Source: Streptomyces mesophilus
Lineage (GTDB): Bacteria; Actinomycetota; Actinomycetes; Streptomycetales; Streptomycetaceae
Reading direction: 5' to 3'
Length of the DNA stretch: 43,781 nucleotides
Assembly (NCBI RefSeq): GCF_011044995.1
Contig: NZ_JAAKZW010000037.1
Location: 1 to 43,781, forward strand
The stretch's first letter is position 1. The number at the start of each line of letters is the position of its first letter. The notes beneath the pieces were generated by a model, which did no database searches, was not told where the DNA came from, and saw only the letters and a program-made list of their open reading frames with translations. Made by a program: the position numbers and the translations under genes. Positions 1-7,734 of the stretch are shown here, in pieces.

Positions 1-20
1 GGGTGGGGCTGTGGGCGAGA

Positions 21-1154
21 CTAGGACGCTCCGGAGCCGCCCTGTACACGAGCCCGGTCCGCCGCGGCCCGTCCGTGCTCCCACCCCGCCGCGTCGTCCA
101 CTCCCCGTACCCGCGTCCGCTGTGTCGACGGGAACATCTCGTCCACCGCGCCCGTCACCGCGACCTCCCGCGCCGCGAGCACCGGCAGCAACGAGCTGTC
201 CTCGGCGGTGACTTGGTCCGAGGCCGAGGCGAGACGTTCGCCGACCCGGTGCGCGTACGCCATCAGGAAGGACTGGCGGAAGGTCTTCGTACGGCGGCGG
301 CCGCCCGAGCGCTGGGCCGCCTCCGCCTTGGCCATCGCCGCCGTGCCCTGCACCAGGAGCGAGGTGTAGAGCACCTCGGCCATCTCCAGATCGGGCGCGA
401 AGCCGACCACGGTGGAGAAGCCGAAGGACTCGTTCCACACCGCACGGCAGCGGTTCGCCGTGGCCACCGCGTCGAGCAGGATCGCCTTCGCCGTCTCGTA
501 CGGAGCGTCCACCCCGATCCGGCACGCGGCCGGCGTCTCGGCCGAGTGCTCGCGGTGGGCGAGCAGCGCCTCGTCGACGCTGTGCCGGGCCATCAGCTCC
601 TGGGCCTTGGCGGTCAGCGCCTCGGCCTCCTCCGGGAAGTCGGTCCCTTCGGCCTTCGCGAGCAGCGCGCGGATACGGGTCAGCATGCGCGGCTCGTGGG
701 AGGACGGCGGCGGCAGGTGGGCGGGAGCGCCCGGGACCGGGCCCACCGGTTCGATGCCGGGCAGGCGAAGCAGCAGCCGGTAGAGCTCCAACAGGGCCGT
801 GGCGTGCAGGAACCGGTCCGACGGTTCGCCCCGCGCGGGCAGTGCGGCGAGCTGGTCGTCCCAGCGGGCCGGAAGGCCGTCCAGGTACCGCCGGGTCTCG
901 TCCAGGATCAGGCCGGCGGCCAGCCGGGCGTGCTCCTCGGACAGTTCGCGGCGCACCATCCGTACGACATCGGCGGGCTGCCATCCGCGCCGCCACGTCT
1001 GCGTGACGAACTCCGCGCCCCGCGCGCGTGCCTCCCGTACGGAGGCGAGATCGGCCGCGAGGAGCGCGGCGCCCGTGTCGAGCGAGGTGTCGTCCGATGC
1101 GTAAAGGGCGGCCTTGAAGGCGCGGGTCACCGAGTCGGTCACTGAGTCGGTCAC
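21..1154 (-). CDS. DUF2786 domain protein
   Basis: Reads as a 377-residue soluble protein from a GTG start (VTDSVTDSV...). The core at about residues 157-197 (MLTRIRALLAKAEGTDFPEE...KAQELMARHSVDEALL) is the DUF2786 signature, a helical domain of unknown function common in actinobacteria. Long N- and C-terminal regions flank it. The GTG start overlaps the TGA stop of the upstream HxlR regulator (GTGA at 1151-1154), so the two are probably translationally coupled; this decided the start, although the open frame continues further upstream. The first codons are a 12-bp tandem duplication (VTDS repeated), so either GTG could serve. No signal peptide or membrane segment is visible. No function can be assigned beyond the domain name. 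Coupling to a redox-type regulator hints at a stress role, which is inference only. Confidence 0.85.
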   Translation of the reverse strand: MTDSVTDSVTRAFKAALYASDDTSLDTGAALLAADLASVREARARGAEFVTQTWRRGWQPADVVRMVRRELSEEHARLAAGLILDETRRYLDGLPARWDDQLAALPARGEPSDRFLHATALLELYRLLLRLPGIEPVGPVPGAPAHLPPPSSHEPRMLTRIRALLAKAEGTDFPEEAEALTAKAQELMARHSVDEALLAHREHSAETPAACRIGVDAPYETAKAILLDAVATANRCRAVWNESFGFSTVVGFAPDLEMAEVLYTSLLVQGTAAMAKAEAAQRSGGRRRTKTFRQSFLMAYAHRVGERLASASDQVTAEDSSLLPVLAAREVAVTGAVDEMFPSTQRTRVRGVDDAAGWEHGRAAADRARVQGGSGAS

Positions 1155-1564
1155 GGGTGGCTCTCGTCGTACGCGCCGCGGGCTTCGGCGATGGCCGGGC
1201 GGTGGGCGATCGACCAGTCGGCCAGGGACTTGAGGAGGTGGCTCATGCTGCGGCCCATGTCGGTGAGCGCGTACTCGACCTGGGGCGGGACCGTCGCGTA
1301 GACCGTCCGGGTCACCAGGCCGTCCCGCTCCAGACGCCGCAAGGTCAAGGTCAGCATCCGCTGCGACACGTCCCCGTGGATCCGCCGCTGCAGCTCCTTG
1401 AACCGCAGCGTGCCCGCGGTCAGCTCGACCATGACGTACATCGACCACTTGTCGCCGAGACGGTCCAGGACATCGCGTACGCCGCACTCGTCCTGCGGGG
1501 TCTCGCAGACGATCACCGGGTCCTGCGCACCCGAGGTGGTTACACCGGTGTGCCCTGGTGACAT
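1151..1564 (-). CDS. HxlR-family transcriptional regulator
   Basis: 137 residues, normal length for the HxlR/DUF24 winged-helix family. The DNA-binding core is clear: GDKWSMYVMVELTAGTLRFKELQRRIHGDVSQRMLTLTLRRLERDGLV, followed by the wing and the usual YALTDMG stretch. The single Cys27 in DECGVRDVLDR sits where redox- or quinone-sensing members such as QorR, HypR and YodB carry their sensor thiol. ATG start with a strong aaggagg ribosome site about 8 nt upstream. It is divergent from the QorB-like oxidoreductase at 1612 across only 47 bp, the same arrangement as qorR/qorB (ytfH/ytfG), so it probably represses that gene and itself. Its stop overlaps the start of the DUF2786 gene. Confidence 0.93.
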   Translation of the reverse strand: MSPGHTGVTTSGAQDPVIVCETPQDECGVRDVLDRLGDKWSMYVMVELTAGTLRFKELQRRIHGDVSQRMLTLTLRRLERDGLVTRTVYATVPPQVEYALTDMGRSMSHLLKSLADWSIAHRPAIAEARGAYDESHP

Positions 1565-1611
1565 GAAAGTGCCTCCTTACGCGGCCGGACGGCCCCCGCC
1601 ACGATAAGTCC

Positions 1612-2430
1612 ATGCTTCTGATCACCGGCGCCACGGGCGCTCTCGGCCGTCTCGTCACCTCGTCCCCGCTGCTCGCGGACCGCTCCGACGTCGTCGTGGG
1701 CACCCGCTCTCCGGGGCCCGGACAGCGCCGGGTCGACTTCGACGATCCGGCCTCGCTCGACTCCTCCTTCGCCGGTGTCCACACCCTGTTGATGATCTCC
1801 GCGGGCGCCGCCGAGGACGATGTGGTCATCGCGCGGCACGAGGCTGTGATCTCCGCCGCCGAGCAGGCCGGCGTGCGGCACCTCGTCTACACCAGCCTCA
1901 GCGGCGACGGCGACCACCTCACGTACGCACTGGCCCACCGCTGGACCGAACGCCGGCTTCGCGCCTCCTCGCTGGAGTGGACGGTGCTGAGGAACGGGCT
2001 GTACGCCGAGTTCCTCGCGGCCGTCGCCGCACCTGGCGTGGACGGCACGATCGCGGCGCCGCTCGGGGACGGACGGCTCGCGGCGGTGGCGCGGGAGGAC
2101 CTCGCGGAGGTGGCGGTGCGGGTGGCGCTGGACGCGTCGGCGCACGCCGGGCGGACCTACGAGCTGGTGGGTGAGGAGGCGCTCGGGGGCGCCGAGTTGG
2201 CGGCCGCCGTCGACGGCTCGTACGAACCGGCGACTCTGGAGGCGACCCGGGCGGCGATCTCAGGGGCCGGTCAGGCCTTGCCGTTCCAGGTGCCGATGCT
2301 GCTCAGCACGTACTCGGCGATCCGGGCCGGCTTCCTGGACGGAACCGGAGTCCCCGGCGGAGACCTGCGCCGCCTCCTGACCCGCGACCCGCGTCCGGCC
2401 CTGGAGGCGTACGCGAAGGCCGTGCGATAG
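1612..2430 (+). CDS. NAD(P)H-binding oxidoreductase, QorB/NmrA-like SDR
   Basis: 272 residues with an N-terminal Rossmann nucleotide-binding loop (MLLITGATGALGRLV, GxxGxxG) and atypical SDR organisation: HLVYTSLSGD, the RWTERRLRASSLEWTVLRNGLYAEFL segment and a C-terminal substrate domain. This matches the NmrA/QorB group, which reduces quinones with NADPH or acts as a redox-sensing nucleotide binder. It lacks the Tyr-xxx-Lys catalytic pair of classical SDRs, as is usual for the group. It faces an HxlR regulator across 47 bp, which supports a quinone or electrophile stress module. The last five codons with the stop (KAVR-stop) are followed by a perfect 15-bp duplicate of the same bases (2431-2445). 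Confidence 0.9.
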   Translation: MLLITGATGALGRLVTSSPLLADRSDVVVGTRSPGPGQRRVDFDDPASLDSSFAGVHTLLMISAGAAEDDVVIARHEAVISAAEQAGVRHLVYTSLSGDGDHLTYALAHRWTERRLRASSLEWTVLRNGLYAEFLAAVAAPGVDGTIAAPLGDGRLAAVAREDLAEVAVRVALDASAHAGRTYELVGEEALGGAELAAAVDGSYEPATLEATRAAISGAGQALPFQVPMLLSTYSAIRAGFLDGTGVPGGDLRRLLTRDPRPALEAYAKAVR

Positions 2431-2445
2431 AAGGCCGTGCGATAG
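2416..2445 (+). repeat. Perfect 15-bp tandem duplication carrying a stop codon
   Basis: The unit aaggccgtgcgatag occurs at 2416-2430 and again, identically, at 2431-2445. The first copy supplies the last codons and TAG stop of the QorB-like gene. The second copy is in frame and would encode the same tail if the first stop were lost. Confidence 0.95.
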
Positions 2446-2512
2446 GGGGACCTGCTGTCCAGCGGATATCCGGTTCGTCCGGGTTTCCGGTGGACGATCG
2501 GTCCCCCTATCG
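2440..2512. terminator. Long inverted repeat between convergent genes
   Basis: The arms at 2440-2452 (cgatagggggacc) and 2500-2512 are perfectly complementary over 13 bp. An inner stem CGTCC/GGACG (2476-2480 and 2492-2496) lies between them. The structure fills the gap between the convergent QorB-like gene and the nitrilase-family gene, which suits a bidirectional terminator. There is no clear T-run, as is common in Streptomyces. Confidence 0.6.
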
Positions 2513-2525
2513 GGGGCGGGGTGCC

Positions 2526-3365
2526 TCAGCTGTCGCCGCCCTCGTCGATCAGGCGGCGGACCTCGCGGCCGACCATGCCCAGGCGGGCCTCCGCGACCAG
2601 CGGGACGGCGCGGCGCTGGCGGCGGGCCTCGTGCACGTCGATGTCGACCGTGACCAGGCCGGGCTCCCATTTGGGGGCCTGGGCGACGACCGTGCCCCGG
2701 GGGTCCACCACCCTCGACCCGCCCCAGAAGGTGGCGCCGTTCTCGTTGCCGACGCGGTTCACGAAGACCACCCAGCACTGGAGCATGCGGGCGGTGTACG
2801 AAAGCAAGGTGTCCCAGTAAAGGCCCGTGTCCATAGCTTCCGGGTCAAGGCTCGCGGCGCTGTTCGTCGGCACGATGATGACCTCGGCGCCGTCCTGCAC
2901 GGCGAGCCACGGCAGCACCGGCTGCCAGGCGTCGTTGCAGATCAGGGTGGCCGCGCGGCCGACACCGCGGGGCAGGTCGTAGGCGCGCATGTTCTGGCCG
3001 GGGCTGACGTGCTTGCGCTCCTCCCAGGCCAGGTAGTTCGGCAGGTAGAGCTTGCGGTGCGCGTGCACCAGGGCGCCCTCGCTGTAGTACGCCGAGGTGT
3101 TGTACGCGCGCAGGCTGGTGTGCTCGTGCATGCCGACCATGACGTCCGCGCCGAGCGTGCTCAGCTCCAGGACGCGCGGGTCCTGCGCCGCGATGGACTC
3201 GTCCCGCTTCAGGCCGCCCAGGTGGTAGCCGTGCAGGCTGAGCTCGGGGAAGACGACCAGGTTCGCCCCTTGCGCCACGGCCTGTTCGATCTGCTCGCGC
3301 GCGATGGCCAGATTCTTCTCGACATCGCCGAGCTCGCAGTCGGTCTGGGCGAGGGCCACGCGCAT
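2526..3365 (-). CDS. Nitrilase-superfamily carbon-nitrogen hydrolase
   Basis: 279 residues, normal for the family. The Glu-Lys-Cys catalytic triad is visible as Glu41 (VVFPELSLHGY), Lys105 (HRKLYLPNY) and Cys143 (LICNDAWQP), with the supporting Glu115/116 in AWEERKH. The family hydrolyses amides or nitriles; the sequence does not fix the substrate, and omega-amidase, carbamoylputrescine amidase or aliphatic amidase types are all possible. The ATG at MRVALAQTD was chosen because the family begins there and because an aaggag ribosome site precedes it. The frame stays open further upstream, but that extension is unlike the family. The gene is monocistronic, divergent from the polymerase-like gene, with a 9-bp inverted repeat in its leader that may be an operator. 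Confidence 0.9.
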   Translation of the reverse strand: MRVALAQTDCELGDVEKNLAIAREQIEQAVAQGANLVVFPELSLHGYHLGGLKRDESIAAQDPRVLELSTLGADVMVGMHEHTSLRAYNTSAYYSEGALVHAHRKLYLPNYLAWEERKHVSPGQNMRAYDLPRGVGRAATLICNDAWQPVLPWLAVQDGAEVIIVPTNSAASLDPEAMDTGLYWDTLLSYTARMLQCWVVFVNRVGNENGATFWGGSRVVDPRGTVVAQAPKWEPGLVTVDIDVHEARRQRRAVPLVAEARLGMVGREVRRLIDEGGDS

Positions 3366-3406
3366 GTCGGGGGCTCCTTGGGAGGGGTGCTGGTGCGTCT
3401 GTCTCG

Positions 3407-3438
3407 CGTACGGAATGGATTGCTCCGCTTTCCGTACG
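3407..3438. promoter_or_regulatory. 9-bp inverted repeat upstream of the nitrilase gene
   Basis: CGTACGGAA at 3407-3415 and TTCCGTACG at 3430-3438 form a perfect inverted repeat with a 14-nt spacer. It lies 42 to 73 bp upstream of the hydrolase start, a position suited to an operator. A binding factor cannot be named. Confidence 0.45.
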
Positions 3439-3541
3439 GACAAATCCTCGCAGATCTCGGCCTGTGCGGCGTTCGAGAGATCTGGGCCGCAGGTTGCTGT
3501 CGGCATCGATGAGAGCCGACTCCGGCCGCGGAGAGGGCCCG

Positions 3542-3561
3542 CTGTCAGTGGCCGCTGACAG
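3542..3561 (+). promoter_or_regulatory. Hairpin just upstream of the polymerase-like start
   Basis: CTGTCAG (3542-3548) and CTGACAG (3555-3561) pair perfectly around a 6-nt loop, ending 10 nt before the ATG at 3572. No good ribosome site is visible between the hairpin and the start, so the structure could limit initiation. Confidence 0.4.
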
Positions 3562-3571
3562 ACTCGCGGGC

Positions 3572-5266
3572 ATGGACGCGAGGAGGTGGGCGATCAGCGA
3601 GGACGACGGGGGCGCCCGTCTCGTCCCGCTGACCGAGGACGGCCGCCCGGACGGCGAGATCCTGCGGGAGCCGGACCTCGCCGGGGCCGTGCGCAGCCGG
3701 CCCGAGGTGACCCGCTGGGTGTGGCGCTCGACCTTCGGGATCTACCCACGGCTGCTCGCGGCGGGCGTGCGGGTCGAGCGCTGTTACGACATCGAGGACG
3801 CCGAATCCCTGCTGCTCGCGCACGAGGGCCGGCTCGGCGAACCCCGCTCGGCCGCCGCGGCCCTCGCCCGCCTGCGCGGCGGACCTGTGCCGCCGGACCC
3901 GCCCCAGCGCGCGGCCGAGCCCGGATCCCAGTCCTCGCTCTTCGAGCCCCGCCCCGTACCCGTGGCGTTGGAAGAGCTCCTCGAGGTGTACGCGGAGCAG
4001 CTGAAGCGCCATGAAGCGGCCGGGCATCCGGGGCGGATGCGGCTGCTCACCGCGGCCGAGTCGGCCGGGATGCTGATCGCCTGCGAGATGAACCGCTCGG
4101 GCCTGCCCTGGAGCGCCGACGTCCACCGCGAGGTCCTCACCGAGCTGCTCGGCGAGCGCTATGCGGGCGGCGGCGAGCCGCGCCGGCTCGCGGAGCTGGC
4201 GGACGAGGTCTCGGCGGCGTTCGGCAGACGTGTGCGTCCTGACCTGCCCGCCGACGTGGTGAAGGCCTTCGCGCAGGCCGGGGTGCGGGTGAAGTCGACG
4301 CGGCGCTGGGAGATCGAGTCGATCGACCACCCCGCCGTGAAGCCGCTGATCGAGTACAAGAAGCTGTACCGGATCTGGGTCGCGCACGGCTGGTCCTGGT
4401 TGCAGGACTGGGTGCGCGAGGGCCGTTTCCGTCCCGAGTACCTGCCGGGCGGCACGGTGACCGGGCGCTGGGTGACCAACGGCGGCGGCGCCCTGCAGAT
4501 CCCCAAGGTCATCCGGCGCGCGGTGGTCGCGGACCCCGGCTGGAAGCTGGTCGTCGCGGACGCCGACCAGATGGAGCCGCGGGTCCTGGCCGCGATCTCC
4601 CGCGATCCGGGCCTGATGGAGGTGGCGGGGCGGCCGGGCGATCTGTACCAGGCCGTGTCGGACAAGGCGTTCTCCGGTGACCGCGAGATGGCGAAGCTGG
4701 CGGTGCTCGGCGCGGTCTACGGGCAGACCTCGGGCGACGGCCTCAAAAATCTGGCCCTGCTGCGGCGGCGCTTCCCCCGCGCGGTCGCGTACGTGGACGA
4801 CGCCGCTCGCGCGGGCGAGGAAGGCCGTCTCGTACGGACCTGGCTGGGGCGCACCTGCCCGCCGGCGGCCGGGTCGGGAGAGGCCGAGGAGGCGGGCATC
4901 CCGCAGGACGCCCCCGAACCGGCGGCCGGGGAGGACGAGGGCTGGGTCCCTGGCTATGCCTCGACCAACTCCCGTGCCCGCGGCCGCTTCACGCGCAACT
5001 TCGTGGTCCAGGGCAGCGCGGCCGACTGGACGCTCCTGGTGATGGCGGCCCTGCGCCGGTCGATGCACGCGGACGGTCTCGCCGCCGAGCTGGTCTTCTT
5101 CCAGCACGACGAGGTGATCGTGCACTGTCCCGAAGCGGAGGCACCGGCGGTCGCCGAGGCGATCCGGTCGGCCGCGGAAGAGGCCAACCGGATCACGTTC
5201 GGCGAGACGCCGGTGCGGTTTCCGTTCAGTACGGCGGTGGTGTCCTGTTACGCGGACGCCAAGTGA
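3572..5266 (+). CDS. Family-A DNA polymerase-like protein (annotated in streptomycetes as bifunctional 3'-5' exonuclease/DNA polymerase)
   Basis: 564 residues from ATG at MDARRWAI. The C-terminal two thirds is a PolI-type polymerase: motif A appears as VVADADQMEPRVLAAIS (canonical DxSQIELR altered to DADQMEPR), motif B as MAKLAVLGAVYGQTSGDG, and motif C as FFQHDEVIVHC with the metal-binding HDE. The N-terminal 170 residues sit where the 3'-5' exonuclease fold would be, but I cannot find the DED-type acidic catalytic set, so proofreading is doubtful. There is no 5'-nuclease domain. It is a second, short PolI homologue rather than the replicative PolA of about 900 residues. A role in repair synthesis is likely but inferred. 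The gene ends in a 34-bp tandem repeat that runs through its stop codon. Confidence 0.85.
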   Translation: MDARRWAISEDDGGARLVPLTEDGRPDGEILREPDLAGAVRSRPEVTRWVWRSTFGIYPRLLAAGVRVERCYDIEDAESLLLAHEGRLGEPRSAAAALARLRGGPVPPDPPQRAAEPGSQSSLFEPRPVPVALEELLEVYAEQLKRHEAAGHPGRMRLLTAAESAGMLIACEMNRSGLPWSADVHREVLTELLGERYAGGGEPRRLAELADEVSAAFGRRVRPDLPADVVKAFAQAGVRVKSTRRWEIESIDHPAVKPLIEYKKLYRIWVAHGWSWLQDWVREGRFRPEYLPGGTVTGRWVTNGGGALQIPKVIRRAVVADPGWKLVVADADQMEPRVLAAISRDPGLMEVAGRPGDLYQAVSDKAFSGDREMAKLAVLGAVYGQTSGDGLKNLALLRRRFPRAVAYVDDAARAGEEGRLVRTWLGRTCPPAAGSGEAEEAGIPQDAPEPAAGEDEGWVPGYASTNSRARGRFTRNFVVQGSAADWTLLVMAALRRSMHADGLAAELVFFQHDEVIVHCPEAEAPAVAEAIRSAAEEANRITFGETPVRFPFSTAVVSCYADAK

Positions 5267-5340
5267 TCGCTTGGTGCCCTGTTACGCGGACGCCTGGTTA
5301 TCGCTTGGTGTCCTGCTACACGGATGCCACGTGATCACTG
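5239..5340. repeat. Three 34-bp tandem repeat units spanning two gene ends
   Basis: Units at 5239-5272, 5273-5306 and 5307-5340 each begin ggtg(t/c)cctg(t/c)tac and are exactly 34 bp long; units 1 and 2 differ at only a few positions. Unit 1 contains the last codons and TGA of the polymerase-like gene. Unit 3 contains the stop of the convergent membrane-protein gene at 5335. The array is the whole intergenic space. Confidence 0.92.
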
Positions 5341-6720
5341 GCCGGCGATCTCGGCCCACTTGGCGCTGGTGGCAAGGGACTTGAGCTGCTCCTTGCTCAG
5401 GGCCGGGGTCTCACGGGACGGGGCGTCGTGCTGCGTACCGGAGTTGAAGGCGCTGACGACGACGCGCAGGCCGTCCGGACGCAACGTGTCCGCGGTCCAC
5501 ATCACGGCACCGTCGACACCCTTGTCGCCACCGCTCTCACGCCAGCTGAAGACGGTGCCGTCGGGCAGCTCCTCGGCCCCGTTGAACAGCTCGCCACGGA
5601 CGTCGTCCATGTTCGGCTGCACATTGATCTGCACCATGCTCGCGCCCTTGCCGTCGTCGACCACGACGTAGGCGAACTCGCCGTCGCCGCCCTGCGCGGT
5701 GACCTTCACGCCCTGGGGCAGGAGCCCGATGAGCGTGGAGCGGATCGCCTGCTGCTCGGGCGAGGCAGGCGCCTCGTTCCCCTCGGAGTCGCCCTTGCCG
5801 GTGTCACCGCCCTTGCCGGGGTCGACCTTGCCGGCATCGCTCTTGGCCGGGTCATCACTGCCCGAGCTGTCGGAGTTCTTCGGCTGCCGCTTCTCCGGGG
5901 CGTCGAAGACCGGGTCCCACTTGTCGGAGGTGACGATCGCCTTCAACTGCGCCGCGGTCAGCGGCGGTTGGGGGCGGTTGACAGGCGCGCCCTTTTCGGC
6001 GGTGGAGTTGTTCTCACCCGCGTCGATGACATGGCCCTCGGGAGTGGCCAGCACGGCCTGCCAGTACTTCGTGCCGCCCTTCTGGCTCCCGTGCACGTCG
6101 TACCCCTTGAAGACCATCAGCCGCGAACCGTCCGGCAGCTTGTCGACCTCGCATGTGTCGTACGCGACCAGGGCCTTGTCCGGGCAGGTGGTCATGTCCT
6201 CGGCCACCTGCCGCTCCTCCTCGCCGAGCCGCGTGAACGCGATCCGGATCGCGGCCGCCCCCTTGCCGTCGTCGAAGGTGACCCCGGCATTCGGATTCGC
6301 CCGCTCGTCGTCGGTCCCGTGCCCGTACCCGGCGCTGACCTCCCCCTTGGGCAGCAGGGACGTGAGCGTGGCGATCAGCTCCTTGGCGCCGACGTGGCCA
6401 CCGGAGGTCTTCGTGCCCTCCTTGGCCTTCTCGCCCTCGTCGGCCGCGGCGTCCTCCCCGCCCTTCGCGGCGGGGGCACTCTCCGTGCTGCCCGCCGGAG
6501 CCGCGGACTCCATGCCCTGCCCCCCGAGCCCCGGCAGGACCACGGCACTCGTCACGGCGATGGCCGCGATCGCCGCCGCACCGCCGAACACGGTGGCACG
6601 CCGCCTGCGCACCAGGCGCCGGCCGCGTGCGTGCCCGGCCTCGACCAGCGCCCGCGGATCCGTGCTGAACTCCTCGCCGGTACGCCGCAGCGCCTCGCCG
6701 AACTCATCCTCGTACGACAT
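5335..6720 (-). CDS. Membrane-anchored two-repeat protein of an ECF sigma operon
   Basis: 461 residues. A short cytoplasmic N-terminus (residues 1-41, ending in RRRR) precedes one membrane helix at about 42-63 (FGGAAAIAAIAVTSAVVLPG). An acidic linker and two related extracytoplasmic modules follow. Both modules show L(T/I)xLLPxG, a VxxDDGKGA segment, LPDG and a final L(T/S)xxQLKxxxTSxKW, so they look like an internal duplication. A Gly/Asp/Ser/Lys-rich linker separates them at about 285-325. Two Cys in the first module (TTCPDKALVAYDTCE) could form a disulphide. The gene lies 109 bp downstream of a SigE-family ECF sigma gene. The layout suits a membrane partner or cognate regulator of that sigma factor, but no zinc-binding anti-sigma motif is visible, so this is inference. 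Confidence 0.8.
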   Translation of the reverse strand: MSYEDEFGEALRRTGEEFSTDPRALVEAGHARGRRLVRRRRATVFGGAAAIAAIAVTSAVVLPGLGGQGMESAAPAGSTESAPAAKGGEDAAADEGEKAKEGTKTSGGHVGAKELIATLTSLLPKGEVSAGYGHGTDDERANPNAGVTFDDGKGAAAIRIAFTRLGEEERQVAEDMTTCPDKALVAYDTCEVDKLPDGSRLMVFKGYDVHGSQKGGTKYWQAVLATPEGHVIDAGENNSTAEKGAPVNRPQPPLTAAQLKAIVTSDKWDPVFDAPEKRQPKNSDSSGSDDPAKSDAGKVDPGKGGDTGKGDSEGNEAPASPEQQAIRSTLIGLLPQGVKVTAQGGDGEFAYVVVDDGKGASMVQINVQPNMDDVRGELFNGAEELPDGTVFSWRESGGDKGVDGAVMWTADTLRPDGLRVVVSAFNSGTQHDAPSRETPALSKEQLKSLATSAKWAEIAGQ

Positions 6721-6791
6721 ACGTGACCAAATCCCCTCATCTCGACATGGCGCCGCCGCGCAGCCGCGTGGCGTGACCGTCCCACTGATCC

Positions 6792-6848
6792 CTCACCGAC
6801 CGACCTCTCTCACCGGCCGGCCCACTCCCTCACCGCCCGGCGTACTCC
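6792..6848. repeat. Imperfect tandem repeats at the ECF sigma gene 3' end
   Basis: Units beginning ctcaccg at 6792, 6809 and 6829 repeat with a period of 17 to 20 bp. The units at 6809-6828 and 6829-6848 differ at only three or four positions. The proximal unit contains the stop codon (tca at 6830-6832 on the plus strand) and the last codons of the sigma gene. Confidence 0.7.
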
Positions 6849-7345
6849 CCGATGCCGCCGCCGAGCAGTTCCCGCAGCCGTGTGAGCGCCCGCGTGGAAC
6901 GGGTGCGCACCGCCGCCGAGCTGACATGCATCACATCCGCGGTCTCCTCGATGGACCGGTCCTCCCAGTACCGCAGGACCACCACGGCCCGGTCCTTGGC
7001 GGACAGCTGCTGCAGGGCGTCGAGCAGCGTCAGCCGCAGAACGGCATCCGCCTCCGGCCGCCCCGGACCGTCCGGCAGCACGGCCGCCGGCTGCTCGCCG
7101 CTGCTGCGCCGGCGGGCGTGCGCCAGATAGCTGCGTACGAGAACGGTCTGGGCGTAGCCCGCCGGATTCCCGATCCGCGCGACCCGCCCCCAGACCAGGT
7201 ACATCCGCCCGAGGGTCTCCTGCACGAGATCCTCGGCGAGATGCGTGTCCCCACCGGTCAGCAGGCACGCCGACCGATACAGCTGGCGCGATCTCGCCCC
7301 CGCGAACTCCAGATACGCCTGCTCCGACTCCCCCGACCGCCGCAT
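6830..7345 (-). CDS. SigE-family ECF RNA polymerase sigma factor
   Basis: 171 residues, normal for the actinobacterial SigE-family ECF group. Region 2 is at about residues 10-75 (LYRSACLLTGGDTHLAEDLVQETLGRMYLVWGRV, then NPAGYAQTVLVRSYLAHARRRSS). A Pro/Gly-rich linker follows, then region 4 at about 105-165 (LLDALQQLSAKDRAVVVLRYWEDRSIEETADVMHVSSAAVRTRSTRALTRLRELL) with a clear helix-turn-helix. The downstream gene encodes a membrane-anchored protein, the usual neighbour type for this group. Only weak promoter-like sequence is visible upstream (gaaac and catcac about 17 nt apart on the minus strand), which is insufficient to claim autoregulation. Confidence 0.93.
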   Translation of the reverse strand: MRRSGESEQAYLEFAGARSRQLYRSACLLTGGDTHLAEDLVQETLGRMYLVWGRVARIGNPAGYAQTVLVRSYLAHARRRSSGEQPAAVLPDGPGRPEADAVLRLTLLDALQQLSAKDRAVVVLRYWEDRSIEETADVMHVSSAAVRTRSTRALTRLRELLGGGIGEYAGR

Positions 7346-7532
7346 GCCCTCCCCGTCCGCCGCGCTGTGCCTCTACCTATGTGATGCGGCGGGCCCCGGA
7401 AATGTTTCACGCCGTCCGCCACAGCTCTCCGACGCTGGTCGAGGGCACTCGGATTAACCCTGTAGACTTGGCGTCGCTGCTGATGCGAACCTCTTCCCAC
7501 GGGGAGAGGTTCTTCCACGCATCACCCGCGGC

Positions 7533-7606
7533 GCCGCCTTAGCTCAGATGGCCAGAGCAACGCACTCGTAATGCGTAGGTCTCGGGTTCGAATCCCGAAG
7601 GCGGCT
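7533..7606 (+). tRNA. tRNA-Thr(CGU)
   Basis: A 74-nt cloverleaf. The acceptor stem GCCGCCT pairs with AGGCGGC, with T7606 as discriminator. A D-arm (AGCTCAGATGGCCAGAGCA) follows. The anticodon stem ACGCA/TGCGT encloses the loop CTCGTAA with anticodon CGT, giving threonine. The T-arm is TCGGGTTCGAATCCCGA. The CCA end is not encoded. A terminator hairpin follows directly. Confidence 0.97.
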
Positions 7607-7612
7607 CGGATC

Positions 7613-7650
7613 AGCCCCAGGACTCACTCGCCGTGACCTGGGGCTTTTTC
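7613..7650 (+). terminator. Rho-independent terminator of the tRNA gene
   Basis: agccccagg (7613-7621) pairs with cctggggct (7637-7645) around a 15-nt loop and is followed by ttttt. It lies 6 nt beyond the tRNA 3' end. Confidence 0.9.
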
Positions 7651-7734
7651 ATGTCCGGGGCGGGCGACGACAACCTCACCGCTGCTTCATCAATGGCGAC
7701 AGAGGATGTCGGGTTTACGGCCGACGATGGACGT

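Noticed and set aside
7487..7512. Hairpin before the tRNA gene (gaacctc...gaggttc)
   Set aside because: Noted as a possible terminator or tRNA leader stem, but it has a bulge, no T-run, and no upstream plus-strand gene to terminate, so no call was made.
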